64,000 nt of DNA from assembly GCA_030295235.1 (NCBI GenBank), contig AP026150.1, positions 310,001 to 374,000 of the forward strand, given 5' to 3'. This DNA is from Fistulifera solaris (Eukaryota > Bacillariophyta > Bacillariophyceae > Naviculales > Stauroneidaceae). Under the pieces are notes generated by a model. That model made no database searches. It had not been told where the DNA came from and saw nothing but the letters and a program-made list of their open reading frames with translations. The translations under genes were made by a program, and so were the position numbers. Below, piece by piece: positions 53,046 through 63,812 of this stretch. Position 1 is the stretch's first letter. Each line of letters starts with the position of its first letter.

Positions 53046-53870
53046 TTATTCTGCAAATTTAATGCTGCTAATGTAAGATAGCTTGGGATAAGTGCTTTCG
53101 AGGTAGGCATTACCTCTCATTTGAATCATGCCCTGATTAGGGCCTGGACCTCGGGGTGCCCCTTCCCCATAACCAGCGTAGAACCTGTCTACAACATCCA
53201 TTCCGCTGATAACTTTTCCAATGGGAGAGAAGCCTTGTTTGTCGAGAAACGAGTTATCCGCCGTGTTGATGAAAAGTTGTGTCGTTCGGGAGTTTGGACC
53301 GGCAGTTGCAAAAACAACGGTCCCTCGCGAGTTTGATACTTTGACTGGATCGTCTAAAAGACTCTTACTTCTCCATTCGGCTTGGATACTGGGGTTACCT
53401 TGTATTCCAAACTGAGCCACAAATCCAGGCAAGACGCGAAAAATACGACAGTCCTTGAAAAACTGGTTTTCTGTGAGCTCCATAAATCGAGCCACTCCGC
53501 GAGGAGCCCAGGACGGTTCGAGCTGTAATTGAACGATTCCGGATTTACTGGGATCGCCTTCCAGATTGCTTATGGTGATTTCCACAATTTTTCCAGAAAG
53601 TGTTTCTTGTTCAGCCGAAACCAGTGCTGGCGTAACGACCGCGCCGATCGTCGCAATACGACGAAGCAATCCAAAGAACTGACGGCGTTCCGTCTTACGA
53701 CCATTTTCGGCTTGAAGAGCGGTATTGCAAAAAGAAACGAGGTTTCTAGGGGCTGAACTTGTCGTCGAATGCGGGGCAAATGCATTTACTTGCCATCCGA
53801 GAGACACGATTGCGGATGTTGCTAGAAAAGCTAGCATCTTCCAGTTGCGAATGCGGTAATTGAGGGACAT
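53046..53870 (-). CDS. Thylakoid-lumen cyclophilin-type peptidyl-prolyl isomerase
   Basis: A single exon of 274 residues. It begins with a signal peptide ending in the diatom plastid site VNAFAP, then a transit-like Ser/Arg region. A twin-arginine stretch follows with a hydrophobic core (RRQFFGLLRRIATIGAVVTP) ending VSA, a thylakoid Tat signal. The mature part is a cyclophilin domain (FKDCRIFRVLPGFVAQFGIQ, GTVVFATAGPNSRTTQLFIN, FSPIGKVISGMDVVDRFYAG). The FVAQFG and TQLFIN runs keep most active-site positions. It should help protein folding in the thylakoid lumen. The inner Met at 53837 is an equally good start for the signal peptide. The gene lies 190 bases from DUF2256, same strand. Confidence 0.88.
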   Translation of the reverse strand: MSLNYRIRNWKMLAFLATSAIVSLGWQVNAFAPHSTTSSAPRNLVSFCNTALQAENGRKTERRQFFGLLRRIATIGAVVTPALVSAEQETLSGKIVEITISNLEGDPSKSGIVQLQLEPSWAPRGVARFMELTENQFFKDCRIFRVLPGFVAQFGIQGNPSIQAEWRSKSLLDDPVKVSNSRGTVVFATAGPNSRTTQLFINTADNSFLDKQGFSPIGKVISGMDVVDRFYAGYGEGAPRGPGPNQGMIQMRGNAYLESTYPKLSYISSIKFAE

Positions 53871-54558
53871 GTTTGTAAGCTGACAGAAGAAAGGAACCGT
53901 GGAGGGAGATTAGTTAGCAGAAAGAAATGCCGGCAAAGTAAAATCCTGTATTCGATTTCGTTTTTTCTCCGCCGTCAGTTGCTTTCAGTGAGCTGGCCTT
54001 GGTTGACAAAGTGAAGATCGAGTTTTTGAGAGCGATGACGACCACACTCTGCGCTTTTGCGCGCACCTTCATCTCGAAATGCAGATGAAAGCCTTTTCCC
54101 ATTTTGATTTGGCCTTATGGAAGGGAGTATTCTAGAGGAAATGTACTGATTGTGTCTCCAAACATGTTCTGGTATATGTCCTCAAGTACCGCAGTATAGA
54201 GTTCGACCATGGGTTTGTGTGTTATACGGAGTAGGTCCTTGATGGAGGGTAGAGGACTACCGGTACCGGTACCCATCAACTGGAACCCTTAACCCTAAAA
54301 CACGAGACATAAGAACCTCGCAAGAAAAAAGATCTATACTACTACTAACTGTACCCTGGTACCTAGTCCTGAAACATCACAGCAAAAATGACCAACCATG
54401 ATGATGAATGATGAATGAACCACGAGTTTTACTCCGGAGTACAACATTTTGGAGAACGATGTTCGCATCAATGACTAGTTAAGATTCAGCTATTCTTTCG
54501 TCTTTTCACAAATATACGCAACTGATTGCCATCTTTGCACAGTTCATCAGGAAAAATC
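53871..54558. other. Divergent promoter region with short micro-repeats
   Basis: Contains ACCGGTACCGGTACC (near 54259) and GATGATGAATGATGAATGA (near 54400). No gene is supported. Confidence 0.35.
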
Positions 54559-55602
54559 ATGAAGATATACCAGTTACTCCTCCTTCCTTGCTTCGTGCAG
54601 TCCTTTGTCGTCCCGAAGCGAAAGCATGTGAGACTTGCCCATCAAATAAAGCACACGTCTTCGCTGCCGAGTCAAACATCCCTCTATAAACAGAAACGGA
54701 TGAATACAAGAACAAGCAAGGCAACCAAACTGAAATTGCTACCTTCTATCACGGAACTGGGAGAGTCGCTCTTTTCGTATACCGGAAATGTTCCATTCTG
54801 GCAAGCTTTTGGCTTGAATGCCATTTTATTTGCCCTCCTTTCGAAAAAAATTACTCAAGTCACTCACACCGGAGGGTTTTGCGCACTCTTTTGCTCTGGG
54901 AACGTTGCTGTGGACCACACTCGGATGGCGAGGATGGTCGCTGTGCGTGTTGTATCTCGTAGCCGGAAATCTGGTCACGAAGGTGCGGTTCGCGGAAAAG
55001 GAAAAGCGTGGTCTAGCAGAGAAACGGGGTGGTCGACGTGGACCGGAGAATGTGTGGTAAGTGGCTACAGACGAGCATTGTTTCCATTGTACCAAGTTTT
55101 ACACTAACGCCTCAACAGGGGATCCGCCTTGACGGCTCTGGTTTGTGCTTCATGCTCCATTCAAGGGCCGTCTTTTCTCGGTATCTCGTCGGACTTGTAC
55201 GTGATTGGGTTTGTGGCATCCCTTGCTACCAAATTGGCGGATACATTTGCTTCAGAGATCGGTAAAGCCTACGGGAAAACGACATTCCTCATTACGAACT
55301 TACAGCGCGTGGAACCTGGTACAGAAGGGGCTATCTCCGCAGAAGGAACGGCAGCAGCTGTAGGAGGCGGACTTTTGCTTGCGCTGTATGGATGGGCAAC
55401 CTCTTTAATATCGGGACCGGCGGTTCCTATTGTAACAACTGCTGCGTTCATTGCTACGAACATTGAAAGTGTGTTAGGGGCGACATTACAGGAAAAGAAA
55501 GGGCTCGAATGGGTGACGAATGAAATAATCAACGGCCTTAATACACTGATAGGAGCCATAATAGCTATCGCTGCAACGATGCTGGTAATAGGATCTTCCT
55601 GA
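54559..55602 (+). CDS. TMEM19/DUF92 family, VTE6-like phytyl-phosphate kinase, plastid; one frameshift
   Basis: Exons 54559-55056 and 55119-55602 (62-nt intron). One A is extra in the seven-A run 54844-54850; without it there are 326 residues. A signal peptide (MKIYQLLLLPCFVQ) ends at SFVVP, a plastid-type cleavage site. The DUF92 core follows: SLTPEGFAHSFALGTLLWTT, GWRGW, FAEKEKRGLAEKRGGRRGPE, then SDLYVIGFVASLATKLADTF, GKTTFLITNLQRVEPGTEGA and a last hydrophobic part. In plants and cyanobacteria this family (VTE6) phosphorylates phytyl phosphate to phytyl diphosphate for tocopherol and phylloquinone, recycling phytol from chlorophyll. A plastid location fits that role; the substrate is inferred. 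Confidence 0.82.
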
Positions 55603-55640
55603 AAGGCGCTAGTAACTGTATAATGCAATAACTGTAACCA

Positions 55641-56590
55641 CTATTGACTAGTGATCTTCCGTTTCTTTGGCGGATCATCTTCTACTTCACTGTCATCATC
55701 GGCGACTATTTCGTCATCGTCTTCTTCTTCCGACGAAGATTCTTGATCCCAATTCTTTTCGGTTTCAACAGAAAATCATCTTGCAAAGCATTCCAGTTTT
55801 GCTTCTTTTCCGATGTTTTGTTCACCTCTTCTTTCTTCTCGTCTGATTTACCCAACGATTTTGCTTTAGCTTTAATCATATCCAAGAAGCCATGCTTTGT
55901 CATCTTACGAACGGGCTCATTCTTCGGGTCAGCGGCGGAGTCTGTCGCATCGCCTGTTTTGTTTTGATGCTGCGAAATCGCGTTGAAAAGCGCAACCACA
56001 CCACGGGTTGCGACGCGGCGAAGCACACGTTCTTGTTCCAATTCTTTTGATATATTACTTTGTGTTCCACTTTTTCCCGGATTAACAAAAGTAGATAAAG
56101 ATGCAACCGACAATGGCTCGTGAAAAGCTACCAATCGCTTTTCTCGGTTCGCTTGTCGCTTTTCTCTCATCTCCTTTTCTTTCTGTTTCTCCTCCTCAGC
56201 GAGCTTTTGAATGGGAGTTTTTGTTTTACTGAGAATCGCCGATTGTGAGTTTCCGGTGACAGTTCCCAAAATCCTAGCCATCGCACTCGCCATTCCTTTG
56301 GACCGCCGATCGAGTTCTTGTTCTTCCTCTGAGTCGTCATCACTCGAATCAGATTTCTCTTGACGAGTCTGTGATGGGCTGTCGTTGCTTTGCTCGTCAG
56401 CATCATACTGATCATTTTCTACATTCCTTTTCGATCGTTTAGTGGGCATTACTACCTCCTCATCGTCGCTACTTTCATTCGGGTCGTCTTCATCTTCGTC
56501 GCTGGATCCTGCAAATCGGTCCAAATCCTTTTCATCAACTTCTACTACTTCTCGCTTCCGCTTTGCCGCTGGTTTCTTTTTACCACCCAT
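55641..56590 (-). CDS. RRP15: RRP15-like ribosomal RNA processing protein; one frameshift
   Basis: Start at the Met at 56590 (MGGKKKPAAKRKREVVEV). The N-terminal third is acidic and basic in turn. The core SKGMASAMARILGTVTGNSQ, AILSKTKTPIQK, RVLRRVATRGVVALFNAISQ and HGFLDMIKAKA then NALQDDF match Rrp15, a nucleolar factor of large-subunit (25S/5.8S) maturation. One T (minus strand) is missing at 55772-55775; with it the frame runs into an acidic and basic tail (SSSEEEDDDEIVADDDSEVE, then KKRK) that stops at 55641, 316 residues in all. Without the correction the protein ends at 55706 in a different, less plausible tail. Confidence 0.82.
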
Positions 56591-57162
56591 CTTTAACAAC
56601 GTTGCTCTCGTGCAATCCGATTTGTGCGCAAGTGTATTGCTTGCGCAACTTAAAAATGCCGTCTATCGAAGGAACGTTTTTCTTTTTCTTTGGTGGTTTG
56701 CTCGTGAGTTGAATGGAGAAGGGGGAAAGCGCACAACGGCAAGACGCATTTTTGGTCTCATGACTGGAATATGCAGTCGTGGTAAAAGGGCTTGGGCCTT
56801 GGCTTAGGTCAAAAGACTAATAAACGTGGAAGAGAACGATCCGAGTTGTTTTTTTCAATATTTTTTAGTATTTTTCTTGCCATCAGGCAGGAATATTCAT
56901 TTCCAAGACATTCGTAACGTCACAATATTACAAAAGCTGCTGAGAAATAGACTCTAGACGATGATACTGCTACCATACCAGTGCTTTTCACGTGTCCGAC
57001 TTGCGCTGCTTGGAATTTATCTTTAGTGGGACCGTTAACACAACCAACACGGCGATATCGTTACATTCCGGGCCATTCTATAGAATAGGGATGATTGCAC
57101 TAAAGTACTCAACATCATTGACAAAAAAAGGATCAGATGGTTTCCACTCAGTGCATAAAATC
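56591..57162. other. Intergenic, no gene seen
   Basis: 570 bases between the RRP15 start and the MFS gene stop. T-rich tract near 56845; nothing else. Confidence 0.35.
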
Positions 57163-58850
57163 TTATTCTTCGATTCTTTTCGCCGCGGATCGGCCACTCT
57201 CTTCTAAGATGTCATCCCAGGGAGCAGCGCATTGTAAGCTCAAGATTGAGATCAAGAGAAAAGACGATACGGCAACGACTGCATATGTTTGGTTCACATC
57301 AGCTTCGACGAGAATGGTAAAGATCAAAGGAGGCAACCATGATAAAATTTGGGTACAGTAGACGTAAAAGCCAGCCAGTTCCTTAACGCAACAGAAGGAT
57401 CAGGTCAGGTGGTTCGCCACAGCACAAATGCTACCTGTTTCAAACGTACCGCTTCGTGGTCTTTTGGAAGGATCATTGAGAAAAAGAGATTCTCGGTGGG
57501 ATAAAACCAACCGAGATACAACCCAATCCCCGCTCCCCATAGATAGGACAAACTTTTTGGGATATAATCAAGCAGAATCGCACCGCCAGACGCAAACAAC
57601 ATCAAAGACAGCATACACAGCTGCCACGAAGTATTTGGATTTGTTTGAGCAGTGACGAAAGCACCAATTTTCGATCCGGGGAGAGAAAAGCAACGTCACC
57701 AAGAAGAACAGACCGATCTCTGTCCCGCTCAACCCGATCTGTTCGTCTAGAAAGACGACAGCTACCGTTGTAAACGCATTCACAGCAGATTCGGCAAAAA
57801 TTAGTGCCGCAAAGTAACACCGTAATCCCCGTTTGTAGTGTTGTTGTATTTCTTTTGCCGTATGATACACGCGTGAGAATCCTTCCGTCAGAAGCAACCT
57901 TCCTTCGGGTAGCACGTGACGCGGAGGCACATTCGGCAGCAATCGCCAACCCCAATAAAAGAATGATCCCGTCCACACGACATCAATCCCTTGACTAACC
58001 TGTGCCGTGTTGACATCATCCAAGCCCGAGGCAATCGAAATAGCGATCACGACGATCAAGAATAAACATTGTGCTCCAAACTGTGTCATGGTGAAAAGCG
58101 CTGTTTCTGAAAATGAAAATGGTGACTCATTTGAGTTCGGTGTGCTGTAGCTGTATCCTTTTTGGTATTAAAAAAAAGAACTGCGATAACTTACGTTGTG
58201 TCATGATTTGCTGCCCGACGGTTGTCGCAATTTCTGGAAGATAGGCATACACGGCCAGCACTTGCACCTGATACAGGAATCCCGCGAGCGCCTGTAGCAT
58301 CGCCATGGGAAACCATGTCGAAGACACGGTATAAATTTGCACCGCCTGGATGAGTATCATTAGCACGGCAACACATATCCCCACCTGTCGTCGAAACGAT
58401 GTGTAATCGATCATGGCCCCCGCCAGGGGCATGAACAGAGCCGATAAGACTCCCGTCATGATAGCAATGTTGGAAATTAGAGAAATGGGCTTGAACCCGT
58501 ACACCTTTTTGTCGCAATCGTCCACGACTTCATCGCGTTCCTCATTTAGACAACCTGCTTCTTCGGAAGCCAGCAAGATCAAGGACGTTGATAGAAAGAT
58601 GTTGGACATGACGAGAGCCCCTCGACCAATACCAAGCTAAAGAAGAAGAAGAAAATCATGAGGAAAATAGTATTGAGATGCTTGTAACAATGCTGTTGTT
58701 ACATACCGTGCAATAACCCCTGGACATGGTCACATTGTCGAACTTGTACCAGGGTATCTTTTTCACTGAGTCTCCCTCCTCCACCATTTCGACATTCCTC
58801 GGACCATCGTCAATGGAAACGTTCATCTGTTTATCAATATCAGTTGTCAT
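57163..58850 (-). CDS. MFS transporter, Atg22/UMF1-like, four exons; one frameshift
   Basis: Exons on the minus strand: 58850-58707, 58636-58195, 58106-57450 and 57381-57163; introns 68-88 nt, all GT-AG and in phase. One base is extra in 57678-57681 (C run, minus strand); without it 486 residues. There are about 11-12 membrane helices, including RGALVMSNIFLSTSLILLAS, SLISNIAIMTGVLSALFMPL, GAMIDYTSFRRQVGICVAVL, ALAGFLYQVQVLAVYAYLPE, AGIGLYLGWFYPTENLFFSM and LAGFYVYCTQILSWLPPLIF. The PxxGxxxDY motif after helix 2 is the MFS loop. The layout resembles Atg22/UMF1-type effluxers (vacuolar amino acid export in yeast). Substrate and membrane are unknown. The last exon is only about 72 residues and easy to overlook. 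Confidence 0.78.
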
Positions 58851-59251
58851 GCTTTTTATGATGAGGAGTCTTTTTGTTACTGGTTTTAGATGCAATGTAT
58901 TATTATTGCATCGAGAAATAATAATAAAGAAACCAAATGACATTGTTTCGCGCGTGCACGCAATGTTTATTATTATTGTAGGGGGTGTCACACTCGTTTT
59001 GTGCTATGGAGATTTATATTGACCGAATTCGAACCGGTTTTGGAACCGACCAGCTACGAGCTACGACCTACGACCTCCCTTCGAACTCGCTCCAAACTTG
59101 TGATCCAGATCATTCGTTACTCAAAAAAACAATAACACAAAACATGGCTCCGTAGTAGTAGTTTTATTTGCAATCCAACAAAGCCCTGTTATTGTTGTTG
59201 TTCATATTATTAAGTTGCAATTTATTTTGAATTCAAATCAAGTTTTTTGAC
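58851..59251. other. Divergent promoter region
   Basis: 400 AT-rich bases with short word repeats (CTACGAGCTACGACCTACGA near 59052). No gene is supported. Confidence 0.35.
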
Positions 59252-59821
59252 ATGCCGTCTCATCGCTGTTCTTCTTTGTTTCTCGTGCTATGGATCAGTA
59301 GCGGTGCATCAGTCCTTTCCTTCACCCCGTCCGATCCTACGCCGTGTCGTTCTTTCACTCGGTTGTTTGCCATCAAAGTCACCATGCGCATGGTCGGCAA
59401 ACGAAAAGCGGAGAACTGGCTCGAAGAGGGTTGTGATATGTACGCGAGTCGATTGCGGTCAGCCGGTATTGATTGGGAGACGGTCATGCACAAGAGCGAC
59501 GAAGCGCTGACCCAAGGTGTGGAAGGAGATCTGAGCAAAGGACATGCGGTGGTGTTACTGGATCCTTTCGGGAAGCAATACAAAAACAGTGATGAGCTGG
59601 CATCGTCGGTGTACGACTGGTTCGAAGTCGGCGGAAGTCGACTTTCGTTGGTGATTGGAGGAGCCGAAGGACTGCCCAGTGAAGTGAAGAGCTTGGTGGG
59701 GATTTTGGGGCTGTGGAGTTTGTCTCATTTGACGCTTCCCCATCAACTCGCTCGTCTTGTAGTGATGGAACAAATTTATCGTGCGAGCGAGATACGGAAA
59801 GGGTCGAGCTATAACAAGTGA
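59252..59821 (+). CDS. RlmH-like rRNA pseudouridine N3-methyltransferase, plastid-targeted
   Basis: A single exon of 189 residues. The N-terminus is a signal peptide (SSLFLVLWISSGASVL) ending at SFTPS, a plastid-type site. The rest is a full RlmH: VGKRKAENWLEEGCDMYASR, the SAM knot VVLLDPFGKQYKNSDELAS, LSLVIGGAEGLPSEVKSL and the C-terminal SLSHLTLPHQLARLVVMEQI followed by YRASEIRKGSSYNK. RlmH methylates N3 of pseudouridine 1915 in helix 69 of bacterial-type 23S rRNA; here the target should be plastid rRNA. All knot motifs are intact. Two eroded partial copies of its 3' half lie downstream. Confidence 0.88.
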   Translation: MPSHRCSSLFLVLWISSGASVLSFTPSDPTPCRSFTRLFAIKVTMRMVGKRKAENWLEEGCDMYASRLRSAGIDWETVMHKSDEALTQGVEGDLSKGHAVVLLDPFGKQYKNSDELASSVYDWFEVGGSRLSLVIGGAEGLPSEVKSLVGILGLWSLSHLTLPHQLARLVVMEQIYRASEIRKGSSYNK

Positions 59822-59964
59822 TCATTTCGCACGACGCACTTCAGAAAAAATATCCTTTCGTTTCGTGTACGATGTGGAAGAAGACAATTTCAACAATCCG
59901 TCGGGAAAGAACATCAATACAGTGATGAGATTACGTTGTCGTTCAGTAACTAGTCTGGAAGTCA

Positions 59965-60065
59965 GTGGTCGTTTTTGTTTATTGGAGGAACTGAAGCCCG
60001 CCCAGCGAAGTAAAATGATAGGTTGGACTTTGAGACCGTGGAAAATATCACATTGATGCTTCCTT
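59965..60065 (+). pseudogene. Decayed partial copy 1 of the RlmH gene
   Basis: GTTTATTGGAGGAACTGAAG, then GCCCAGCGAAGTAAAATGAT and, later, GTGGAAAATATCACATTGA then GCTTCCTTGCCAA. This follows the order of the RlmH segment at about 59650-59745 (GATTGGAGGAGCCGAAGG, GCCCAGTGAAGTGAAGAG, GTGGAGTTTGTCTCATTTGA, GCTTCCCCATCAA) with substitutions and small gaps. No open frame remains. Confidence 0.65.
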
Positions 60066-60407
60066 GCCAATCGTTTGTCCTTTGGCGGCGAAGATTGCGA
60101 GAGCGAGATACGATAATGGTCGAGTAACCACAATTGGTGAATACGGACGACGCACTCAATGAGATGCAACGTGTGTCTTCGAATAATGATCCAGTTGTCG
60201 ACATCCCATGGTGCGACCAGGTCTTGAGTGAATAGCAGCGGTGATGTGGCGTCATCTTTTACACCTACGAAGTAGCTCTTCAACGAGGCTAGTTGTGAAA
60301 CGAGTTATGAGCAATCGACATGTAGTGATACTAGATTTTTCTGAGAATCAATACACAGCAGAGAGGAGCTGACGCGGTGTGCTCACAACTCATTCGATGA
60401 CAATGGC

Positions 60408-60560
60408 TGTCGTTTTTGTTTAATATTGGAGGAGCGGAAGGACTGCGCCCAGAACTGAAGAGCTTGACTGGGGTTTCCATCTCAGGGCTATGGAATCATT
60501 CCATTCATCGCTTTCTCATGAACTCTAGTGTTGAAAAAAATCTATACGAGAGCGAGAAAG
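60408..60560 (+). pseudogene. Decayed partial copy 2 of the RlmH gene
   Basis: ATTGGAGGAGCGGAAGGACT, then GAACTGAAGAGCTTGACTGG, GGGCTATGGAATCATTCCAT and later AATCTATACGAGAGCGAG follow RlmH 59656-59795 (GCCGAAGGACT, GAAGTGAAGAGCTTGGTGGG, GGGCTGTGGAGTTTGTC, AATTTATCGTGCGAGCGAG). The downstream word AGCAGCGGTGATcTGGCGTC (about 60651) also repeats one after copy 1 (about 60235, with g for c). The duplicated stretch is thus about 415-430 bases and larger than the gene fragment. 60560-60913 holds nothing else. Confidence 0.65.
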
Positions 60561-60913
60561 AAATATCAATGCATTGGTGATGTGGTGTCGACTATATACA
60601 ACGTGTTAGTGCTCGGTGGGAGTATAGAGTTCTTGTTGACGAATTTCAAAAGCAGCGGTGATCTGGCGTCATGTTCGCTCCATTAATTCTTATACTGCGG
60701 TAGTTGTTTATTGTTTGTGACAGGAGAGCCGAGTCCCGATGGATCGCCTAGTGAACCTTTGCGCTGTAAGCCTTGCCTTTGGTCTTTTAAATTTTAACTA
60801 ATTGGAGCGCATGGATCTCATTAAAATCATGAATTCTCAGGTTAGCGTTTGTATAAGAGATTTTGACCATGATTATAAATATCTATGAATACCATCAATT
60901 CGGTGTCTATTGA

Positions 60914-63395
60914 TTATTCTTCCGCAAGTATCGTCGCCATCGTAGCCCAGGGATCATTGGCAACACATTCTCGCACTGAGGAAGACATCCGATCATCCAA
61001 ATCTTTTTGGTTTTTCTGTTTTGAGTGAAAGAGAACTGGGGCATATTCCAAATGGACTTCCCAGCTCAATTTAGAATAATCAAAACCCTCTTTTAACCCA
61101 TCCCAGCTCATAGATCGGGATGACCTGTACACACCTTCCAGTTGTTGAGCATGATCCAGAATGACGGGATAAATCCTCTGTGAGAAACATTGAAAGGTCT
61201 CGCCGTCCTGCAGTGGAGCTATGCCATATGCTTTACAGAGTTCGTGCACGTCGGAGTTACTGTTGGCCCTCAATGAAAGAGCAAAGCAGTGCAAAGAATT
61301 ATCGAACTCGTTAAAATCAGCGGCACGGAACAGGTGAACCCACAGGAAAGGAGGGAGAATACTTCGTGGGACTTTGATACCGTGATCCAATGCGAAAGCT
61401 ATAAGGCGACCGATGGCACGATAGGTCTGTCTAGCTCTGGTCATGCACCGTTTTTCTTCTAGACTCTTATCCTTCAAGGGCTCAAAATAAAGCTGTTTTT
61501 GATTCCATTCAAAAAGAGAGACTCTAGCTGGCTCCATACTTCCGAGAGAAAAATCTGAGAACTTTCTTTTCTTGCCAAGATTGCGCCGTCTTTGTTTACT
61601 TTTTCGAAGTGACAGCGTGAGAGAAACGAGTGACTGATATAATCACATTCAACCGACCATGTTACTTACCACGAAAGTTGATTGCATACGTCACTTCAGG
61701 GTCAAACTGTATGTCCTTGTCATCGCTTAACAGAAGCATCTTCTTCAAATAGCAGTGGTTGCACTCATAACTGAAATCTGACTTGTGCTCCACGCATTCC
61801 TTGCGCCATTCTTTGAAGCTTTTCCTCATATTGAACGTGCAAGGCAAGATAACGTTGTAATTCCCACCGTCAAATTTCTTTGCCAGCATCTTTTCTAGAG
61901 CTTGCACACGCTTCTCGTAAATGCACGTAATTTGTTCCCCATCACCTTCGGTAACCGCTGGAATGATGTCCATAAACGCTTCTCTCATGATCTTGTCTTG
62001 ATTCTGTTTCTCCAAAGCCCTTTTCATTTCATCGTACATTCGTCGAGCCTGTGAAAAGGTGAGCGTGCCACAACGAAAAGCAAGAATAAAATTTGAATAC
62101 AATACAGTCCACAAACCTTCAAGTCATCTTCGACGCCAGCTCGCGTCTCTTCAAGCTGTAATTTCACCAATTGAAACTGATCCATCAAATCGTTTTCTAC
62201 GCTGATACCATTGTGCAGAAGACTGAATGGAAGGGGGACAAAAGTTACAACAACAACAACAATGAGCAGCCAAGTATCAATGCGCAAGCCCAACTCTCTC
62301 CTGTATTTTTGGAAACCTACCTGTATTCACTCTCCGCTTGAAGACGCTGGAAACCTTGTCGCTGCGCTTCATTCTTGGCAACAGCTTCGTGTGGATATGT
62401 TGTACCATTGTTGTCTTGATAGACATTGCTATATAGACATTCCAAGAAATGGCATACGACTCCGTGCTCACTTTGTATTCCTTGGCTGGCATGTTGGTTC
62501 AGGTGCGCCATGAAGTCTTTCGGGCGCATACGGGCATTGGAGCTACAAATTGATCGTCCCAGCTTTAATTTCTCTCCCATGGGACAGGCACACCACATAT
62601 CGAAATCGTGTACCGCTAAACACTGAAAGCCGAAATGGACCGCTGGATGCTCAGCTACTTTTTGTAGAAGAATGCGCTGTGCCAACAACGGATCCGCGGT
62701 TGTATTTGTTGGCCTCACATCCATGCGATCTCTATCCAAACTGTCATCGGTGTCGTCGTAACAAGAGTCGTCGTCGTCGTCGTCATCATCCGAAGGAGAC
62801 GCAGCTGGCAGGTGCCGCGCAAGGTCCGCCTGTAATTTGTCAATGACGATGGAATAGCTTAGTTGTAAACGTTTTTTGAAATCTTGTTCGTATTTGTAGG
62901 GAGGCAATGTTTGCAAGGCTTGCTGTTCCGATGGAAACTGTGTGTGTATATATATGTGACGACAAATTATATGAGGGTGCTTTTCAAAAAGAAAAGAGAG
63001 ATAGAGAGAGCTTTACAATCAATCAAAAAAGAATGACTTACTGTAGCAAGGAGTTGGTTTTGAAGAATTTCAGGATCATTCCAGTATCCCGTAGTAGCCT
63101 CACGGAAAGGAAGATAGGGGTCATGACTCTCATCGATATTCACGAGGGACTCTTCAGGGGCCATGCAAGCAGCCGGATTCACCGTGATGTCACCCTGCTT
63201 TTCAACCGTTAAATTCTGTTTTGTTGCGTTTGATAATGATGATGCAAACGCCGCATTTTTCGTAGTAGCATTCGGTTGGTTGTTCTTGTCATAGCCATGG
63301 CTCGGATCGTTCTGGTTGTGACCGGTTTTTTGTCGCTTATTATTGTGATCAAAGTCATGATCATTCCGCGAATTGGAGTTTTGATTATTATTCAT
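60914..63395 (-). CDS. HECT-like domain protein, five exons
   Basis: Exons on the minus strand: 63395-63042, 62937-62321, 62222-62117, 62048-61670 and 61554-60914; introns 68-115 nt, joins in phase (2,097 nt, 698 residues). The N-terminus is Asn/Gln-rich. The middle has an Asp run and a Cys/His cluster (CACPMGEKLKLGRSICSS to FMAHLNQHASQ and VVCHFLE) that could bind zinc. A coiled-coil-like region follows. Near the C-terminus, ARQTYRAIGRLIAFALDHGI then LPPFLWVHLFRAA resembles the N-lobe of HECT ubiquitin ligases (GRLIGxAL), but no catalytic Cys segment like TCF is visible at the end. The HECT link is tentative. The donor of the third intron is GTTTGT, less usual. Confidence 0.55.
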
Positions 63396-63812
63396 ATTGT
63401 TGAAGATATTTCGCTCTTGGGTTGTGTTTCTCTTTCTTTCTTGTCCTTGTCCTTGATGAAACGGACACAAATCAAAAAAAAAAATGAAAGGTCGATGTTT
63501 GCGATCTTTTTGAAAACGGGTGTGACTGTGCCTCTCTATACAAAAATCCAAGGAGGCCTTCATTATTTTTCACCTTAAAAAGGACTGAGTACCGGTGCCC
63601 CGTACGTACCACGTACCGTACAATCCGCCAAGAAAGCGACGTTTCGAAACGGGGGTTATTATTATTCCATTTTCGTTTAGATCGTCCATATATATTCCAA
63701 TCAAACGCAACAAAGTTACAGCAAATCAAGAACATTCATCCCCCCCCAAAAAAAAACGTAGATGCATATATAGGAAATAGAAAGAGAAAAACAACCAGCA
63801 ACCAGCAACAAA
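63396..63812. other. Divergent promoter region
   Basis: 417 bases between two divergent starts, with C and A homopolymers (63740-63757) and short TACGTACC-type words near 63603. No gene is supported. Confidence 0.35.

Noticed and set aside
54288-54302. Telomere-like AACCCTTAACCCTAA sequence
   Set aside because: Only about two CCCTAA-like units, imperfect, inside a gene-rich region.
57209-57361. Short plus-strand open frame MSSQGAAHCKLK
   Set aside because: It lies opposite the last exon of the MFS transporter, which is clearly coding on the minus strand.
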